Shown here piece by piece: positions 5,332 through 5,692 of a stretch of DNA of 5,692 nt. The DNA comes from Saccharicrinis sp. UBA6048 (GTDB lineage: Bacteria > Bacteroidota > Bacteroidia > Bacteroidales > Marinilabiliaceae): positions 1-5,692 of the forward strand of contig DIYS01000026.1 of NCBI GenBank assembly GCA_002429115.1, read 5' to 3'. The first letter of the stretch is position 1. Each line of letters begins with the position of its first letter. The notes under the pieces are model-generated. The model worked only from the letters and a program-made list of their open reading frames with translations, did not search any database and was not told the DNA's origin. The position numbers and the translations under genes were made by a program.

Positions 5332-5692
5332 GCTCACCAACGGAGAGCTGTTTTTACTCAATTTAGTAGTGCCACATTCAGCGGATAGGCAATCCGACTC
5401 ATTTACCTGCCCTGTTCGCCAACAGATAGCTTAATCGGGTGTGTTTTGGGGTAAATTCGCCAACGGGGTGCAATTCTGACCCTAATAAGCTGTCCGTTGT
5501 TCAGCGAAGGCCTGTTTTTACCAAAAATGGTTGTTCGTTGGTCAATGATGCCCTGTTTTTACCAAAATCAGCACAATCAGAATCATTGGATAAGCAAACC
5601 GACTTGAGTTTTCCGATTCGTTCGCCAACGGGGTGCATTTCTGATCCAAATCAGCTGACCGTTGTTCAGCGGAGTCCTGCTTTTACTAAAAG
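5332..5692. repeat. Gene-free region of degenerate interspersed repeats
   Basis: No gene is supported here. The main pair is 5456-5527 and 5621-5692, with 62 of 72 bases identical, beginning TTCGCCAACGGGGTGC. A 33-base submodule ending in CCTGTTTTTACCAAAA is present at 5494-5526, 5535-5567 and 5659-5691. The block CTGTTTTTACTCAA at 5348-5361 is a fourth relic. GGATAGGCAATCCGACT (5383-5399) recurs at 5588-5604 with three changes. TTCGC and AACGG at 5456-5466 are complementary to CCGTT (5494-5498) and GCGAA (5504-5508), so units can form hairpins. The second large copy runs to the window edge, so the array probably continues. Confidence 0.7.

Overview
The window looks like a piece of an AT-rich Bacteroidota chromosome, most likely from the Sphingobacteriaceae (Pedobacter-like). 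The grounds are a SusD/RagB-type sequence, a DUF4369-like lipoprotein, weak Shine-Dalgarno sites and many extragenic repeats. This placement rests on recalled family knowledge, not on a database search. The region is accessory and rearranged: only one large gene looks intact.

Layout: 1-872 holds two small orphan genes, one on each strand (80-289 plus; 459-794 minus). A 36-bp GC-rich repeat (319-354 and 837-872, 30/36 identical) flanks the second gene. At 873, exactly where the second repeat copy ends, a group II intron begins with GTGTG. The six bases before it (GCGAAG) are fully complementary to CTTCGC at 1140-1145, which sits in a predicted hairpin loop as expected for EBS1. The intron's 5' RNA domains (873-1440) are followed by its reverse transcriptase/maturase gene from 1441. 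That gene stops being reverse transcriptase after about 109 codons, within the conserved SYGY(RP) motif. It continues without a frame break into about 353 codons of the C-terminal part of a SusD/RagB outer-membrane lipoprotein (about 1768-2829). The result is a 462-codon chimeric reading frame. The rest of the intron, and the SusD signal peptide and N-terminus, are absent.

A strong hairpin (2842-2874) follows the SusD end. Next comes a 543-residue lipoprotein (3027-4658) with an N-terminal DUF4369-like domain, a charged helical linker and a C-terminal six-bladed-propeller-like region rich in CysCys pairs. It ends with a UUCG-loop terminator (4765-4788). From 4841 to 5030 there is a degenerate tandem repeat of 41-bp period. 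After it come a minus-strand terminator (5052-5087) and the last 66 codons of a minus-strand gene (5115-5315), which is broken upstream. The final 375 bases (5318-5692) have no open gene and consist of degenerate interspersed repeats.

How the parts may relate: SusD-like proteins normally pair with a SusC TonB-dependent channel and are often followed by cell-envelope lipoproteins such as the one at 3027. Here the SusC partner and the SusD N-terminus are replaced by intron sequence, so this uptake locus is probably inactive at this position. The main open question is whether the intron-SusD junction near 1768 is a real rearrangement or an assembly join.
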